Assembly: GCF_041146395.1 (NCBI RefSeq)
Contig: NC_090989.1
Coordinates: 49,316,501 to 49,380,500, forward strand
Origin: Eulemur rufifrons
Lineage: Eukaryota; Chordata; Mammalia; Primates; Lemuridae
Direction: 5' to 3'
DNA: 64,000 nt
The translations under genes were made by a program, and so were the position numbers. Below are positions 10,736-23,443 of this stretch, piece by piece; position 1 is the first letter of the stretch; every line of letters begins with the position of its first letter. The notes under the pieces were generated by a model. It ran no database searches and was not told where the DNA came from. It was given only the letters and a program-made list of their open reading frames with translations.

Positions 10736-11239
10736 ATAATTAATATAATAGAATTTGTGTCAGCTCCAAAATCATATGCAAAAAACCTTACTTTATGACA
10801 ACTTCCTTTCTAACTAACTGCAGATTTGGGACTCTCAAGCCAATATTCTATATGGGAAACAAGTTTGCTTCAGGCATAGTAATTTTACTGTATACCATCA
10901 TTAATTTCTATTATCTTAAATAAGGAGAAATATGATCAAAACAATTTTATGATCAATGAAGCTTAAAACACAAGCAGGCAAGAATGCTCCACTGTTCACT
11001 TGACAACAATTCAAATACACCAAGAAGTTTCACATTACAAAGAACCAGACATGGTTCATGAACGTAATTGAATTTTTCTATGGCTACTAGTACTACTGAT
11101 AAAATCTGGGAAACATTTCCAAGGTAAAACAAATTCTGCAGCACCAAAGTGGAATGGTGTGGTCTCAGATGAATAATGGTCTGAAAGTGTTCATAAATCA
11201 AGAATGGAAAGACCACCACCTCAATGTGAAAAAGAAAGT
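10736..11239. other. No gene seen
   Basis: AT-rich DNA with an 88-codon chance open frame on the minus strand (10953-11219). The text may be a decayed L1 portion, but I cannot confirm that. Confidence 0.35.
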
Positions 11240-12000
11240 AGGGTAATTTACATATGAAAAGACATTCAGCTTAAACTCATGAAAACTCTAAGCACAACAA
11301 GCAACAGATTTTTCTCTTATCAGATTGGCAAAGAATAAAAAGAAAAATAATATATTTTGTTGGGGAGCAGATACTTTCACATACTACTTATGACATAAAA
11401 GTTGATAACATATTTTGTAAGACAATTGGCAGTATCATTCCTGTTTAAAATGCACACAACGCTCTAGGATATTTATCCTGGAAGTACACTCCAAATATGT
11501 ACCAGGATATTTAGTGCATAATTATTTATAACACCAAGTGCTTGGAAGCAATTTATATGCTTATCAGCCAGGGAACTATTAAGTGTATCATGGTCATCAT
11601 TCTAGAGTATAATGAGCAGACATTAAAAGAATGAGGTAACTTTGGATACACTGAGAGGTTCGTACGGATATTCTCTAAAAGATATTGTTCAGTGAATAAA
11701 CAAGGCACAGATTTCTGGGTATAAAAAACAAATACTGGTGTGAAAAATAAAGAATGGGTTCATACATGTTTACATTTAAGTAGAATGTTTATGGATGGGA
11801 TTACAACAAATCAGTAAGAGAAATGTGTTTCAGGTGGAGAATTGAGTGTTGGGAGAGACAGAGTAGGATGGGGGCTTAGTATTCACCGTGTAAGCTTATG
11901 TCCATATGTCCATTTGAATTCTGTATCATATGCCTGACTTCCTTATTCAAAACACATGTTAAATCATAAAGTTTATGAAAATACAAAGGAATAATAAATG
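11240..12000 (+). mobile_element. Old L1 ORF2 C-terminus and 3' UTR
   Basis: Plus-strand text follows the old L1 ORF2 end in order: 'atcagattggcaaagaat' near 11320, 'cacatactacttatgac' near 11379, 'gcataattatttataacac' near 11517 and 'gtataaaaaacaaatactgg' near 11719. The reading frame is destroyed. This is the C-terminal domain and 3' UTR region of an L1M-type element, without a clear poly-A end. Confidence 0.7.
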
Positions 12001-13132
12001 ATCCTTCTCCGACTTCCTTGTAAATGTGTATTGCTACAAATAAGAGAGATTTGGGTTGACATCAGATTCTCAAAAGAGTCTCTCTCTCCCTTTCTCTTTG
12101 TATGAAAAAAAACACTGGGTGTTTTTTTCTTCGAACTCTGTGAATCTATATACCTATAACTCCTTCTTTAGCTGCAGATTCTGTTACATTTTTTTTTCTT
12201 TTTCTTTTTTTCCTCAACCACAGCAGAGGTTGCCATTTAATGAGATCCTCAGTGAATGTTTAAAAATGTTGAATAATAGACACAGGGACTTTCTTAGTAT
12301 GTGAATATCACTGTTCCTTTTATGGTGAAAAGGAAAACACTGAGACTTAATGAAAAAAATCTGTGTAATATTTTCTGAGATTTGTAGAAAAGGAATTTTG
12401 TAACTTTAATTGATTGTTATAATATTAATATATGCATCTATTTCCCCATCCTTGGGGTTGCAAGAGAAATGGGGATCATTAATGAGTAAACAGCAATTCA
12501 GTAAAAACTGGCAGTATTAGTTTAGATCATCTAACACCAATAATTTTGTAAATAAAATGTCTGTAATATTAAATTGAAAATATGCTTTTACAGGTTCATG
12601 GGTGAGATAGCAATAAATGACAATTTTGAAGGTTTGTTTAAAAATGTATGCTACTGAAAAGACATCAAGTGATTTCTTTAAAATGTATACTAAAAAAATA
12701 GAGGAAAAGTATTTCAAATGGATTCATTCACATCTTTTACTCTGCTGAGGTAAAACCATTTGTATTTAACTATGAAGTTTCCTTTGCGTTTCTAAAGAAT
12801 TTAGCTGGAATCCATTGAGGCTTATACCAGTGCATGTGGAAAATATATACTCTCTTTCCAGATTGTTGTATCATTATAAAACTTTCTTGTATACACTCAA
12901 GACTTCTCATCTAACTTCCCCATGACATGATTATTACTGTGATTTAGGAAATAATGTCTTTTCTCAGCCTAGCCTAAATTAAAGCAAACTAAATGCTTCC
13001 AGGGATGTTTGTTGGGTTGGCGTTTTGCTTATTTGTTATTTGTCTTTTTAAAAAGTTTTTATGCTCATAGATATATTTTTATTTTTCTGATATGTGCCTC
13101 CTCCTTTAAGTCTTTCATCCCAAAGACAACAT
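12001..13132. other. AT-rich sequence with one strong 3' splice-site-like tract
   Basis: No repeat is recognised. A 30-base pyrimidine tract at 12188-12216 leads into CAGCAG at 12221-12226, a good tandem (NAGNAG) acceptor. No matching 5' splice site or polyadenylation signal follows closely, so no exon is called. Confidence 0.4.
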
Positions 13133-13210
13133 CAGTTCTCAACCAAAACTCTCACTTGAGAATATCCGTGCTCTAAAGCTGTTTAATTTCTGTAGTTATG
13201 AGAACCACTG
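13133..13210 (+). mobile_element. Short MER5-type hAT MITE relic
   Basis: The left end reads CAGTTCTCAACC and the right end GAGAACCACTG, complementary ends of the Charlie/MER5 kind, only 78 bp apart. No target duplication was found, so the identification is tentative. Confidence 0.4.
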
Positions 13211-13962
13211 AGATTTAATTTCAGTTTGATAAGTGCTCTCAAACTGCTCTCATGACAAAAATTAGAGGCTTTTATGTTTTGTTTATAAGAAACATTAAGA
13301 AATACTATAGCTTGTTTATCTGATTTATCATAACAAATAATTCACTTGGCACACAAGGTAAATTAAAAATCATATTTCAAAAAGAGTGATTATACATGTT
13401 TAGAATACACTATATTTTATGTAAAAATAAAAATAAACGTGTGTGAGTTGTGTGTCATTTCAGTTTTTTATATACATAAATGAACACACACACATATATA
13501 TATATTTATGATGGTGGAAGGAATGCCATCCTGATTGTGACTTATCCCTAACTCTAGTAATTTTTTAAATCCTAATCTTTACCACACCTTTAAAAATACT
13601 TTTTTAGATATAGCCCAACTACCAGCCCATCATTCATCCAATCTTCTCTGTGAAACTTGTAATTTATGCTCTCTAAGAAGAAGACTGGAAAGAAAGAATA
13701 GTTTTAGCATCTAAGAAAATATATAAAATAATTTAAATGTTTTGTTTTTGTGATTATCTTATATTTAATTCTTTACATATCATTTGTTACTAACATATTC
13801 AAGATCTGGATTCCAGTTCACATTCCTCCAAATGTTAGACATTTGAATTTTATAGTGTTTAAGAGGATTTCTTATAGACAACATGTGTTTCATTTTTTAA
13901 AAAAATACTTTTTCTTGGTTGACAAACTTTACAATATACATGTTTAAATAATCTGAGCTCAC

Positions 13963-14048
13963 CTGTAAGCATCTTAAGAGCATGTATTCCCAATTTCTTC
14001 TTCCCATCCCTTGTGCCAATTTTGTCAGATTCTTTACTTTCACATATG
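13963..14048 (-). other. Exon-like 86-base segment with both splice sites (minus strand)
   Basis: On the minus strand a T-rich tract ends in TTTCTAG immediately before 14048, and the segment ends in TTACAG followed by GTGAGC, a near-perfect 5' splice site (13957-13962). Two of three frames are open through it; one includes the residues GRRNWEYMLLRCLQ. The length (86) is not a multiple of three. I do not recognise a protein, and there is no neighbouring exon. It may be a cryptic exon or chance; it is not called as a gene. Confidence 0.25.
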
Positions 14049-14179
14049 CTAGAAACATACAACATATTGCTACTATATGTTTTTGATCAGCCATTTTTTA
14101 GAGAAATTAAACATAAAATAGATTGTATTTTACCTTTATTATTCCATTACCAATACTGTAATGTGTGCATATCTAAATT

Positions 14180-16560
14180 CTGATTTCTAAATTGTATTTT
14201 TTTCTGCTTAAAGAACTTCTTCAATATTTCTTGCAGAATGATCTGCTAGTGATAAAGTATCTCAATTTTGTTTGTCTGAGAAACTCTTCATTTTTATTTT
14301 ACTTATAAAAGATATTTTCAGTGTACATAGAATTCTGAGTTGGGAGGTTCATGTCCCCTTCCTGCCCCAACACCTTAAATATGTCCCTCCATTTCTCCTG
14401 GCTTACATGGTTTTTGATGAGAAGTCTGCTGTAATTCTTATTCTTGTTTCTCTGTAGATAATAAGTTCCTTCTTCCCTTTACTCTTCCCATGCTGCCTTC
14501 AAGATTGTCTTTTGGTCTTTAGTGGTCAGCAATTTAATACAATAATACTAGTTTTTTTTTTTTTTTTAATCTCCTTTGTTTGTTTGTTTAACTCTTGTTT
14601 GACATTCCCTAAACTTTTTGAATCAAAAGCTTGTTATCTATCAGTAATTTTGGAAAGCTCTTGGTCATTATTTCTGCAAATATCTATTTTGCCTTAGTCT
14701 CTCTTTCTTCTCATTCAAAGAGGAATTTCTGAGAATTCCAATTCTGTTTTATGTTACACCATTTAGTATCGTGCCACAGCACTTGGATTTTCTATGTTAA
14801 AACATTTCTGTTATTTTTTTTTTCATTTTAGTTGTGGTAATTTCTATTATCCTATCTTCAAATTCATTGAATCTTTCCTTTACAGTGATAAGTCTACTGA
14901 TGAGTCTGTCAAAAAAAAAATTCTTAAATTATGTTACTGTGATTTATTTCTAAGATTTCTATTTTGTTCTGTTTTATGGTTTTCATGTCTCTGTTGAATT
15001 TATCTATCTGATCTTGCAGGTTATCTATCTATCCCATTATAACTTTTAACATATTAATCATAGTTATTTAAAATGCTCAACTGATAGTTTCTACATCTGT
15101 AGCCCATCTATTTCTGGTTCTGATGATTTTTTTATCTCATTAGTCTCTCTCTTTGTTTCGTCCTCTGTGGCAAAGCTCATGATACCTTTGGTGAAAGCTG
15201 GCTATGTGTATGGGACAGTAGATACTGTAGTAAAAATTCTTTTTTATGTTTATAAATTAGAAATCTTTCCTTCTCATATGTCTTCCTTGTGGAAATTCAC
15301 TAATTTGGGAATAAATTATACTGGATTTGAAGTTTTTGCTGATATGATTGCCAGATTTAGAGTCTTTGTTTATATGGGCATCATAGACTTTAAAATCTTC
15401 TAGTTATAAATGGTTTTTGTTTCCTTACTTAGAATTATATCCATTCTTTGCCCTACTTCCCAAAGAAAGTCTACTTCTTTCTAATATCCTAGCTGTATTC
15501 CTCTTTTATTTTTATTAAATACATGTTACCAAAAGTGGTTATCAATGGAATTCTCTTCTCTGGTGTTCTGATTAAACCTCAGTCTTAGGTAGAGACTATA
15601 AGCCAGGGTCCCTTAGGTTTGGCCTTCACAAGTATCCCTGTCCCTTCTTCAAGAATAGAGTTTTATTTTCCTCTCATTCCACTAATTCAGTATAATAAGT
15701 ATCTACCAATGTCTTGAAGGTATGAAACAGATACTCTTTAAAGTTTCATTTGAGGCTTTTATTACTTAAGGAGGGTGAGGGAGATGACTCTGGGCCAAGT
15801 TGTAGTGGCACCCTCCGTTTGCCTCCCAGTAACAGTAGAAATTCCTCTAGTGCCCAAGACTACAGGTTTATAATCCCTCATTTTTCTTTCTGTATCGAAG
15901 ACAGTTGAGACTTGTCTGAGTAGATTTCAACAGTAACTGCTCTTCCTGCTCTAACCAGTCCCATGGGGGGAGTTTTATGTGAATTCTCCCCATATTTCTC
16001 TATCAGATACTGGTGGAGTTCATGGAGGAAAATCTAAAAGAGGTGCAAATTCTCATATGTCCGTGAGACCCATGGGCCTCACAATCTCAACCTAGCTCAC
16101 ATTGGGATTTTGGCAATCAATTAAAAAATTTTTGTTTAATCTTTTTATCAGCTTGTGTGGCATACTACAGTATCTACCTCAGGCAAGCAGATGCTCAGAT
16201 CCTGTTTCTTCCTTGGGATACCTATCTCTCTTCATATTGTGTGCTGGTTGTTTGCCCTGTGATCTCAGTTCTCTGGTTCATGACAACTTGCTAATTTGTA
16301 CTTTGTTCAGATTTCATCCTTGAAAAAAATTAAGAAAAATGTTCTTTCCAGCTGTCCAACTTTCTGAGCTGAAGCTGTACTTACAATTAGACGTTTGTAC
16401 TCTAGAAAATTATTGTCATGCAGACTACAGTAAGGACCTTGTTTTCAACACTTTTTATTCTGCGTTTGTTAACAACTTTTTTCAGCTTTCTTTGTTTGTC
16501 TATAAGATGACAATATCCCCTGCCATAGAGAATGATCAAAATATTCTATGTTTTAATAAA
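14180..16560 (-). mobile_element. Ancient L1M-type fragment (probable)
   Basis: The plus strand contains phrases that recur in old L1M elements read in reverse: 'tgatgagaagtctgctgt' at about 14416, 'tcaagattgtcttttggtctt' (in part) at about 14500, 'cattatttctgcaaatat' at about 14666 and 'ctgatgattttttta' near 15119. This is a thoroughly decayed T-rich stretch. Chance open frames of 60-88 codons dot it. The right limit is uncertain and other elements may be embedded. Confidence 0.45.
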
Positions 16561-16970
16561 TAAATAAATAAGCTGGGAATCTCTGCTTTTTAAAATATGG
16601 TTAGAATTACCTTGAATGTCTAAACTCCTCATTAATGGATACATAACCTCTTACTAATAGTTATATGCACATTCCAAGAAGTCTCTCACTTGCTCCATTG
16701 AAGTATGTTATTCAAGTTATGAAAGTTATAATAACTTATTTTCAGAAATCTACCAAATTGGAGATCTACTTATAGGATAAAAGAGTAAATTACTAACATA
16801 TTGATCCTCCTGAAAATAATAGCTAAGACTCTGAACAAAGTACAAAACACAACAGTATGAGAGTTCTGGAGATCAAACAAAAGCAAATAGACTTTTGAAA
16901 AGAGTCAAAACTTCAAGCAAGAGACTGTAGAGGAGGCAAAACTTAGCTCCTGCTTGTTTAGGGTCTCACT
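16561..16970. other. AT-rich sequence, nothing recognised
   Basis: A short (AAAT)n-like patch lies at 16555-16570. Otherwise no repeat or gene is recognisable. Confidence 0.35.
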
Positions 16971-17620
16971 GAGCCTGAGTATTAAATTAACATAAGATAG
17001 ATTAACAGGAGAAAATATGCAAATTTAATAGAAGTTTTATGTGTCACAAGAGCTTCCATATGGAAATGAAGACTCAAAGAAGTGGCAAACCCTAAATACT
17101 TTTTTATTAGGTTGAACAAAGAGAGGCCATTGTGGAAAAGTAACTAAATTCTGAGGAAAGGCTTAAGGAGAGTAAGAATTATTTTAGCAAGGTCTATTTG
17201 TATAGCATTCTCTCAGCTGTCACTCCTCATTGAAAAATATTTATTTTCTCCTGGTACAGGGAGGGCATTTTTCACATTAGAGTTTTTATCTCCTGTTTTT
17301 AGGAATAAAAGGGAAATCAGAATTCTCTTCATGCACCTGATGTTTTTCAAGTGTGTTTTATTCAAAATAATTCTTGTATCAAAGTGGTGTATTTGGTCGG
17401 GAGGTATTCTGCCAGAATTCCAGACCGAGGTAGAATAAATTCTCTGTTATCTCATTTTGTTCTGAGATTTAGAGGAGGAGGGCAAGAGATGGATAAAAAA
17501 TTGATAGTATACCTACACTCTTTCTCAAGCAAACTAAGAAATTGTGGCTACTGGAGAGTAAGGAGGAAACATCTGGAAAAAAAAATGCTGAGAAACAGAG
17601 TCTCTAATTCTCAATGAAAG
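16971..17620 (-). repeat. Probable ERV LTR-like repeat, minus orientation
   Basis: The text from 'taacataagatagattaacaggag' (in part, near 16988) through 'cagaattctcttcatgcacctgatg' (in part, near 17319) resembles a mammalian repeat I associate with an inverted LTR. It lies before a plus-strand old L1. I do not recall the family name, and no target duplication was identified. The 88-codon frame at 17351-17617 is unsupported. Confidence 0.35.
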
Positions 17621-17779
17621 GAACCATTCTTGATCTGATAAAAGCATGTACATGTATGATACAAACAAAATTTAGCTAATGTCTACACCATAAAAATTTT
17701 AAGTGACCTAATTCCCTGCCCATTACAGACTTGAGAGTCTTTAATTTGAGAGTAGTTAACTGCCTGGTAGCATAAATCA

Positions 17780-20500
17780 TAAATAATTTTTAGATAAATA
17801 TAAGAGAATTCAACATATACAAAATATGTTATTCACAATGGCTAGAATATAATCCAAAATTACTTAATATACAAAGAGCCAGAGAAATGTCAGCCACTCC
17901 AAGGGGAAAAGACACTAAAGGGATGTAGCCCCGAAATGACATTGCTGTTGAAACTATCAAAAAAGGAATTTAAAATAGCTATTTTATTATGCAGTCTTTA
18001 TATAGTTTTTGAATATATATATATAATATAGTTACAATAATTTATGCTTACAATGAAATCAAAGATAGGATAGCACTACATAGACATAGAAAATAGAAAA
18101 ACAATCACATGGACTTCAGAAGTAAAAAAAAAAATACAACATATGAATTTTAAAAGAAGCCACTGGATATTCATAATGCTGTTGCAGAATATAAAATTAA
18201 TGCACAAAATCATTAACCTTCATATATGAAAACAATAAACAGAGAAAATAATAAAATAGAAAATACATTTTATAATAGAAACAAAGATAATCATATACAT
18301 AGGGATAAATTTGATAAGAAATATGCAACACCTATATGAGAAACATTTAAAACAATACCAGCAAATGTGATAAATTAGATAGTCAACTATCTTGAAAGAC
18401 ATAAATTATCAAGATTTATACAAGAAGAAATATGTAACCTGAATTATGCTATAATTATTAAATAAATTAATTCATCATTTAAAACTTTTGGAAGGAAAAC
18501 CCTAGGACAAAATGGACTTTCTTTTGCATTCTACCAAACTCTTAAGGCAGAAATAACCCTAAATCTATACAAAACCTTTAAGAAATTAGAAAAGTGGGGA
18601 ATACTTTCCATTTCACTTTCAGGCCAGCATTATCCTCATTTGAAACCACACACTTCATATAAGAAAATTACAGACCAATACCTGTATTCATTATATTTGC
18701 AAATAATATTGTAAAAGTTTTAACCAACTAAATTCATAAATATATTAAAGTAATAATACATCATGATCAATTGGGATTTATTCCAAGATTACAGGATAGT
18801 TGAACATTCAAAAGTCAAAGTAATTCACCATACTAGCAAAATAAACTTGGAAAATATATGCTCATTTCAATCACATGACAAAATTTAACACTCACTCCTA
18901 CAAAAGCAACAAAACAACACAACAAACACAGAAAACTAAAACTAGAAAGTAATTTCCTTGATTAGCTAAAGGGTATGAAAAAAAACCCTATAGCTAACAT
19001 CGTACTTAATGAATTATTAAATATTTTTTTCTAAGACTAGTAAAATTACAAAAATAAATGCCTAAATATTCATTTTTATTTTTTTTATTAAACATTTTAC
19101 AAGAAGTTTTAGCCAATGCAATAAGTTAATAAAAAGCTATAAAAGTCATGAAAATCAGGAAGGAGTAAAACTTCATTTTCAGTTGATATGATTGTTTATA
19201 TAGGAAATTTGGGGAAATGTACAAAAAAATCAGAACTACTAAGTAATATAATAAGGTTTCAGGATACAAGAATAATTTTTAAAGTGTAGTATTTTACATA
19301 CTAAGAGAAAAAATTAGAAAATGAAATGTAAAAATTCCAAATCTTATAATTTTAATAAGCAACATGCAAGAGGTGTGCTTTGAAAACATCAGAATACTGC
19401 TGACAGTAATTAAAAAGGCCTAAATACATTGAGAGCTATGTCATGTCCATGAATTGGATGATGATTCAATTTATTGAGAAGACAATGTCTCCAAATTGAT
19501 CTATAAATTCAATGCATTTCTATTAAAATTCTAGTTGGCTTTTTTGTAGAAATTCACAAGGTGATTTTAAAATTTATATTGAAATTTAAATAAACTAGAA
19601 AAGCTGGCTGTGTGTTTTTTCCTTTTAAGGCAAAGCCGAGGAACTTATGTTACCTGATTTCTGGAGTTGCTATATAGGTACAATAATCAAGAAAATGTGC
19701 TATAGGCCAAAGTATAAATACATAGATCAATGCAACAGAGTGTTCAGAAATAGATTCACTCATTTCAATAAATAGATTTGGAAAAGCTGTGTATCCATAT
19801 GGAAAATTTGAAACTCAAATTTTATCTTCCACCACATATAAAAATTACCATGAAATGCCTCATAGAACTAAATATAAAGACTAAAATTATAAAACTACTA
19901 GATGAAAGCACACGAGAAACTCTTTTTTAATAGAGAGTAGGCATAGGTTTCTTAGAGATGACCCCGCAAAAAACAAGAATAAAAACAAAAAGTTAATAAA
20001 CACCAATAATAAAAACAAAAGAGGAATAAATTAATTTTATTTCTAAATTAATTTTTTTGCTCTGAAAAAAGCACTGTCAAGGAAATTTTAAAAAGACAAT
20101 TCACAGACTGAGAGAAAATATTTGTAAATTATATATCATATAAGAGACTTATTTACAGAATCTATCTACCTAGAATTGTAATAACTCAATGCTAAGTCAC
20201 TAGTATAATTTTATCTAGGAAAAACAAAGTGGGTAAAATACTTGAATAGATATGTGAGAAGATATATGGATGGGAAGTAAGCACACGAAAAAAGGTTCAA
20301 CAGCCTTTACCTTAGAAAATGCAAATTAAAATTATAATTAAATATCACTACATTCATACTAGAAAGGTAAACGGAAACTGTGGACAAGAATGTAGAGCAA
20401 CTAGAATTTTCATACAATGTTTGTCAATATATATAATTATACAGTTGAAAATAGAAATTTCTTAAGTAAATATTCACTTCTTTTAAAACTAGATACCTAT
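17780..20500 (+). mobile_element. Ancient L1 with most of ORF2, plus strand
   Basis: Successive ORF2-like phrases appear in the correct order: 'attctaccaaactcttaagg' near 18529 (finger region), 'cattatcctcatttgaaacc' near 18629, 'caattgggatttattccaag' near 18769, 'agctaacatcgtacttaatg' near 18991, 'gttttagccaatgcaataag' near 19106, 'gataggaaattt'-like text near 19200, and 'aagcacacgagaaactc' near 19907. The catalytic FADD box region is eroded and the frame has many stops, so it cannot act. The region at 17880-17990 resembles sequence 5' of ORF2. It is a roughly 2.7-kb dead LINE-1 of an old subfamily. Confidence 0.75.
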
Positions 20501-22329
20501 CACTGTGCTGTCAAAAAAAGATGTAGAATTATTTTAATCATTTTCAGTTGAGAATCATTCATTTGTAATATATGTGTGTCATAAAATCTGTCATGACATC
20601 ATACATTGTTTTTGTGGAAATTAAATAAGATAGTACATGCAAAAAATGTTTATTAACTGTAACATACTGAAAAATGCAATATTAATATTATTCATTGCAC
20701 AGCATACAGTGCAAATACAATAAAATGGATACTTGTTTGAGAAAATATAATGATGTCTCGAAGTCTGGTTACAAACTCTGAAATATACTCAAGGGAAAGT
20801 ATTCGTCAACAGACATTGTATTTGCAGAGGAGAATAAATTGCTCACAAAGCAAATTATTATTATTGTAAGTATTTATATGGTATGTCCTTTTGCTTGCTG
20901 CTTGATAATATTTGGAAGAGAACAGAAATGCCACTGTAATCCACATAAAATAATTTTAAAACTTTGTTAGCATCCTTGACTTTGTGAACTCCAATTTAAA
21001 ATACCTTAGTTTGTTCCTCATTAAGTACCTTTTCTTCTCAGTCACTCTGCTCATCTGAATCTCTACACCACAGCAAATACTGACAGACCAAGGCTGTCAC
21101 CTGGCAGAGTGGAAAAAGCTGCAATGGAGTGAAACAAAAACAGGAAGCTGAGTCCCATGAACCAAGTTTTTGTCTCGGTTTTTTAGTAGGTGATTTTTCA
21201 GTGGGCGAAGGATGTTCTGAAGGCTTATTTATATGCATATTAGTCTTCATTTTTAAGACAAAGTGGTTGATTTAGATCATCCCAGATGTCCTTTTTAGTA
21301 CTTCTTTGATTACCTATCATCTAGAACAAAAAATAAATAGAAATAAGAATGCAAATATTACATTTTTCCTTGTGCCTGATACTTGTTTATTTACTGTGAT
21401 TTGCAAGCTTTAGCTTTTATTTATTGATATAGATCTTTATTTTGGGAGTTGACACACTTGTAGGAATGTTATCACTTTCAGACAATATACATTTATTCCA
21501 TTAATGCTGACATCTATCATTGACACTGCTATTGCTGTATTCATCTATAAGGATTGCTGCCAAACTCAGTATTTTATGTATTTTTAATAAATATTTTTAT
21601 TAATTTTCTATATATTAACAAAGAAAGAAGTAATACATTACTATATTCATTGAATCTAAATCATTATTGGTTAAATGATACATTCTTATATTTTTACACC
21701 ACTATGGAATAAAAAAACACAGTCAGCTATATTTGTTACGGCATTTACTGTAATATATATCATAATTTCAGGGTTGTTAAAATCTGAAAAACATGTGCTT
21801 AGAATCAAGGAAATAGATTTTCATTAAAAGTTAGATCAACTTTAACAAATCATTCCAAATTTAGGTTATCACTCTTCTTTTTAAATTATCAGTATTTCAC
21901 TTCCAGTCATAAAAACACTCAAAATGAGTTTTTAAAGGTATTATTCAATTAGGTCTCAAAAAATGTCATTTTTAAACAATCTTCTATATGGTTATTTTTT
22001 TAATGCACTAAAGAAAACTCCACAATATGTAAAAGTTTTTGAATGTTCTGACATATATTAAATCATCTATAATTATATTTTAACTAGTTGCTTCTACTTG
22101 TTTTATACTGTTTTATGTCCAAATAAATGAGGAACTGGTTTCTAACAGTTGCTTTACTGAGGGGCATTGTATATTATAATAAGGAATGAAACTACCTAGA
22201 AAATTTAATTCCTGTACAGCTCCAATCAGGCCCAAAAGACAAAAAAAAAAAAATTCTAAAAGACATTCTACTTATAACTCAAAACTTCTTCAATTTTCTA
22301 TAGACATATGCTTCTAAAATTGCCAACAG
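20501..22329. other. AT-rich sequence, nothing recognised
   Basis: A weak MIR-like stretch may lie at 20540-20690. The small minus-strand frame at 21038-21250 has no domain. No RNA gene or regulatory motif stands out. Confidence 0.4.
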
Positions 22330-22575
22330 ATCTTATAACTCTCCTCTTTTATTTCAGCTAATCAATTCTCCTCTGAAATTATGTCCTTTCCTCCTCATGG
22401 AGGCAACTCAAAAATACTTCTGCCTAAAATTCCTTTCTGTATTTCCTTACCTAAATTCTATTCATGTTTTAATATTCTACTTTGCACCCTCCCTGAAGCT
22501 TTTCCTAAAACTTTCTTTTTGCATCAATTTATTATTCATTCCCCAAAACACAGTTCATCAAAATGTATTACCATT
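22330..22575 (-). mobile_element. Possible L2 relic
   Basis: The reversed L2-like phrase 'caccctccctgaagcttttcc' (in part, near 22486) and pyrimidine-rich context suggest an L2 3' region on the minus strand. Overlapping 62-90-codon frames here are chance. Confidence 0.35.
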
Positions 22576-22592
22576 ATTGCTTTGAAGTCAAT

Positions 22593-23023
22593 TGTATTAG
22601 TTTTTAATTGCTGCTGCTGCTGCTGCAACTTTCCACAAATCGGTAGCTTATAACAACACAACTGTATTGTCTTACAGTTTTGGAGATGAGCAGCCTGGAA
22701 TGTCAGCAGAACAGCATTCATTTTAGAGCCTCTAGGAAAGAATTACTTTCCCTGTCTTTTCCAGGTTGGGGAGGCTGCCTGTATTCCTTGGGTTATGGCC
22801 ATGCATAACTCTGACCTTTGCTTTTATTGTCCTGTCTCCTCTGGCCGTGATCCATCTGCCTCCATCTTACAGTTGTGATTGCATTGGACCCACCCAGATA
22901 ATCAAGGATACTCTCCCCATCTCGAGATACCTAAGCACATTTGCAAAGTTTCTTTTGCTATGTAAGGTAACATAATTATTAGGACATGAGCACACTTGTG
23001 GGGCTGTTACTGCACCTATCACA
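22593..23023 (-). mobile_element. MaLR (MLT1-type) LTR, minus orientation
   Basis: It starts TGTATTAG and contains 'tagcttataacaacacaact' near 22644, 'cttacagttttggagatgagc' (in part) near 22670, 'gcattggacccacccagata' near 22881 and a final 'tatcaca' at 23017-23023. This order matches a reversed MaLR LTR whose forward text would begin with the gtaggcagaataatgg type of start. A CTG tract (22609-22626) has expanded near its 3' end. No internal region is attached. Confidence 0.7.
22609..22626 (+). repeat. (CTG)6 trinucleotide tract
   Basis: About six CTG units inside the LTR, where related LTRs have only two or three, so a local expansion is likely. Confidence 0.85.
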
Positions 23024-23056
23024 TTAACCTTCCCACTTGAACTTTGAGATTTAGCG

Positions 23057-23443
23057 TGTGCTATGGACTAAACTGTGTCCCCATACAAGTAATTAGCTGA
23101 AGCTCTATCCTCCAATGTGACTGTATTTGGAGACGGGGCATTTATAGAGGTAATTTAACTTACATAAGATCATAAGGGTCAGGACCTAATCCAGTAGGAC
23201 TGTGTCCTTCCTAGAAGATGGAGAGACATGAAAGGGCAAACACACACAGAAGAAAAGTCAGTGAGGACACAGTGACAAGGCGGTCATCTGTAAGCCAAGG
23301 AGAAAGGCTTCAGAGAAACTAAACGTGCTAACACCTAGATCTTGAACTTTCAGGCTCCAGAATTGTGAAAAAAATAAATTTATTTAGTTTAAGCCACTCA
23401 GTCATTGACATTTCATTATGGCAGCCCTAGCTGGCTAATATAA
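23057..23443 (+). mobile_element. MaLR (MLT1-type) solo LTR, plus orientation
   Basis: It begins TGTGCTATGGACTAAACTG and continues with the 'aatgtgactgtatttggaga' phrase, 'cctaatccagtaggactg', 'gtaagccaaggagaaaggc', 'ctccagaattgtgaaa' followed by AATAAA (about 23372), 'tttaagccactcag' and 'gcagccctagctggctaata'. This is a clear MLT1-type LTR. It lies head to head with the inverted LTR just upstream, 33 bases apart. Confidence 0.85.
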
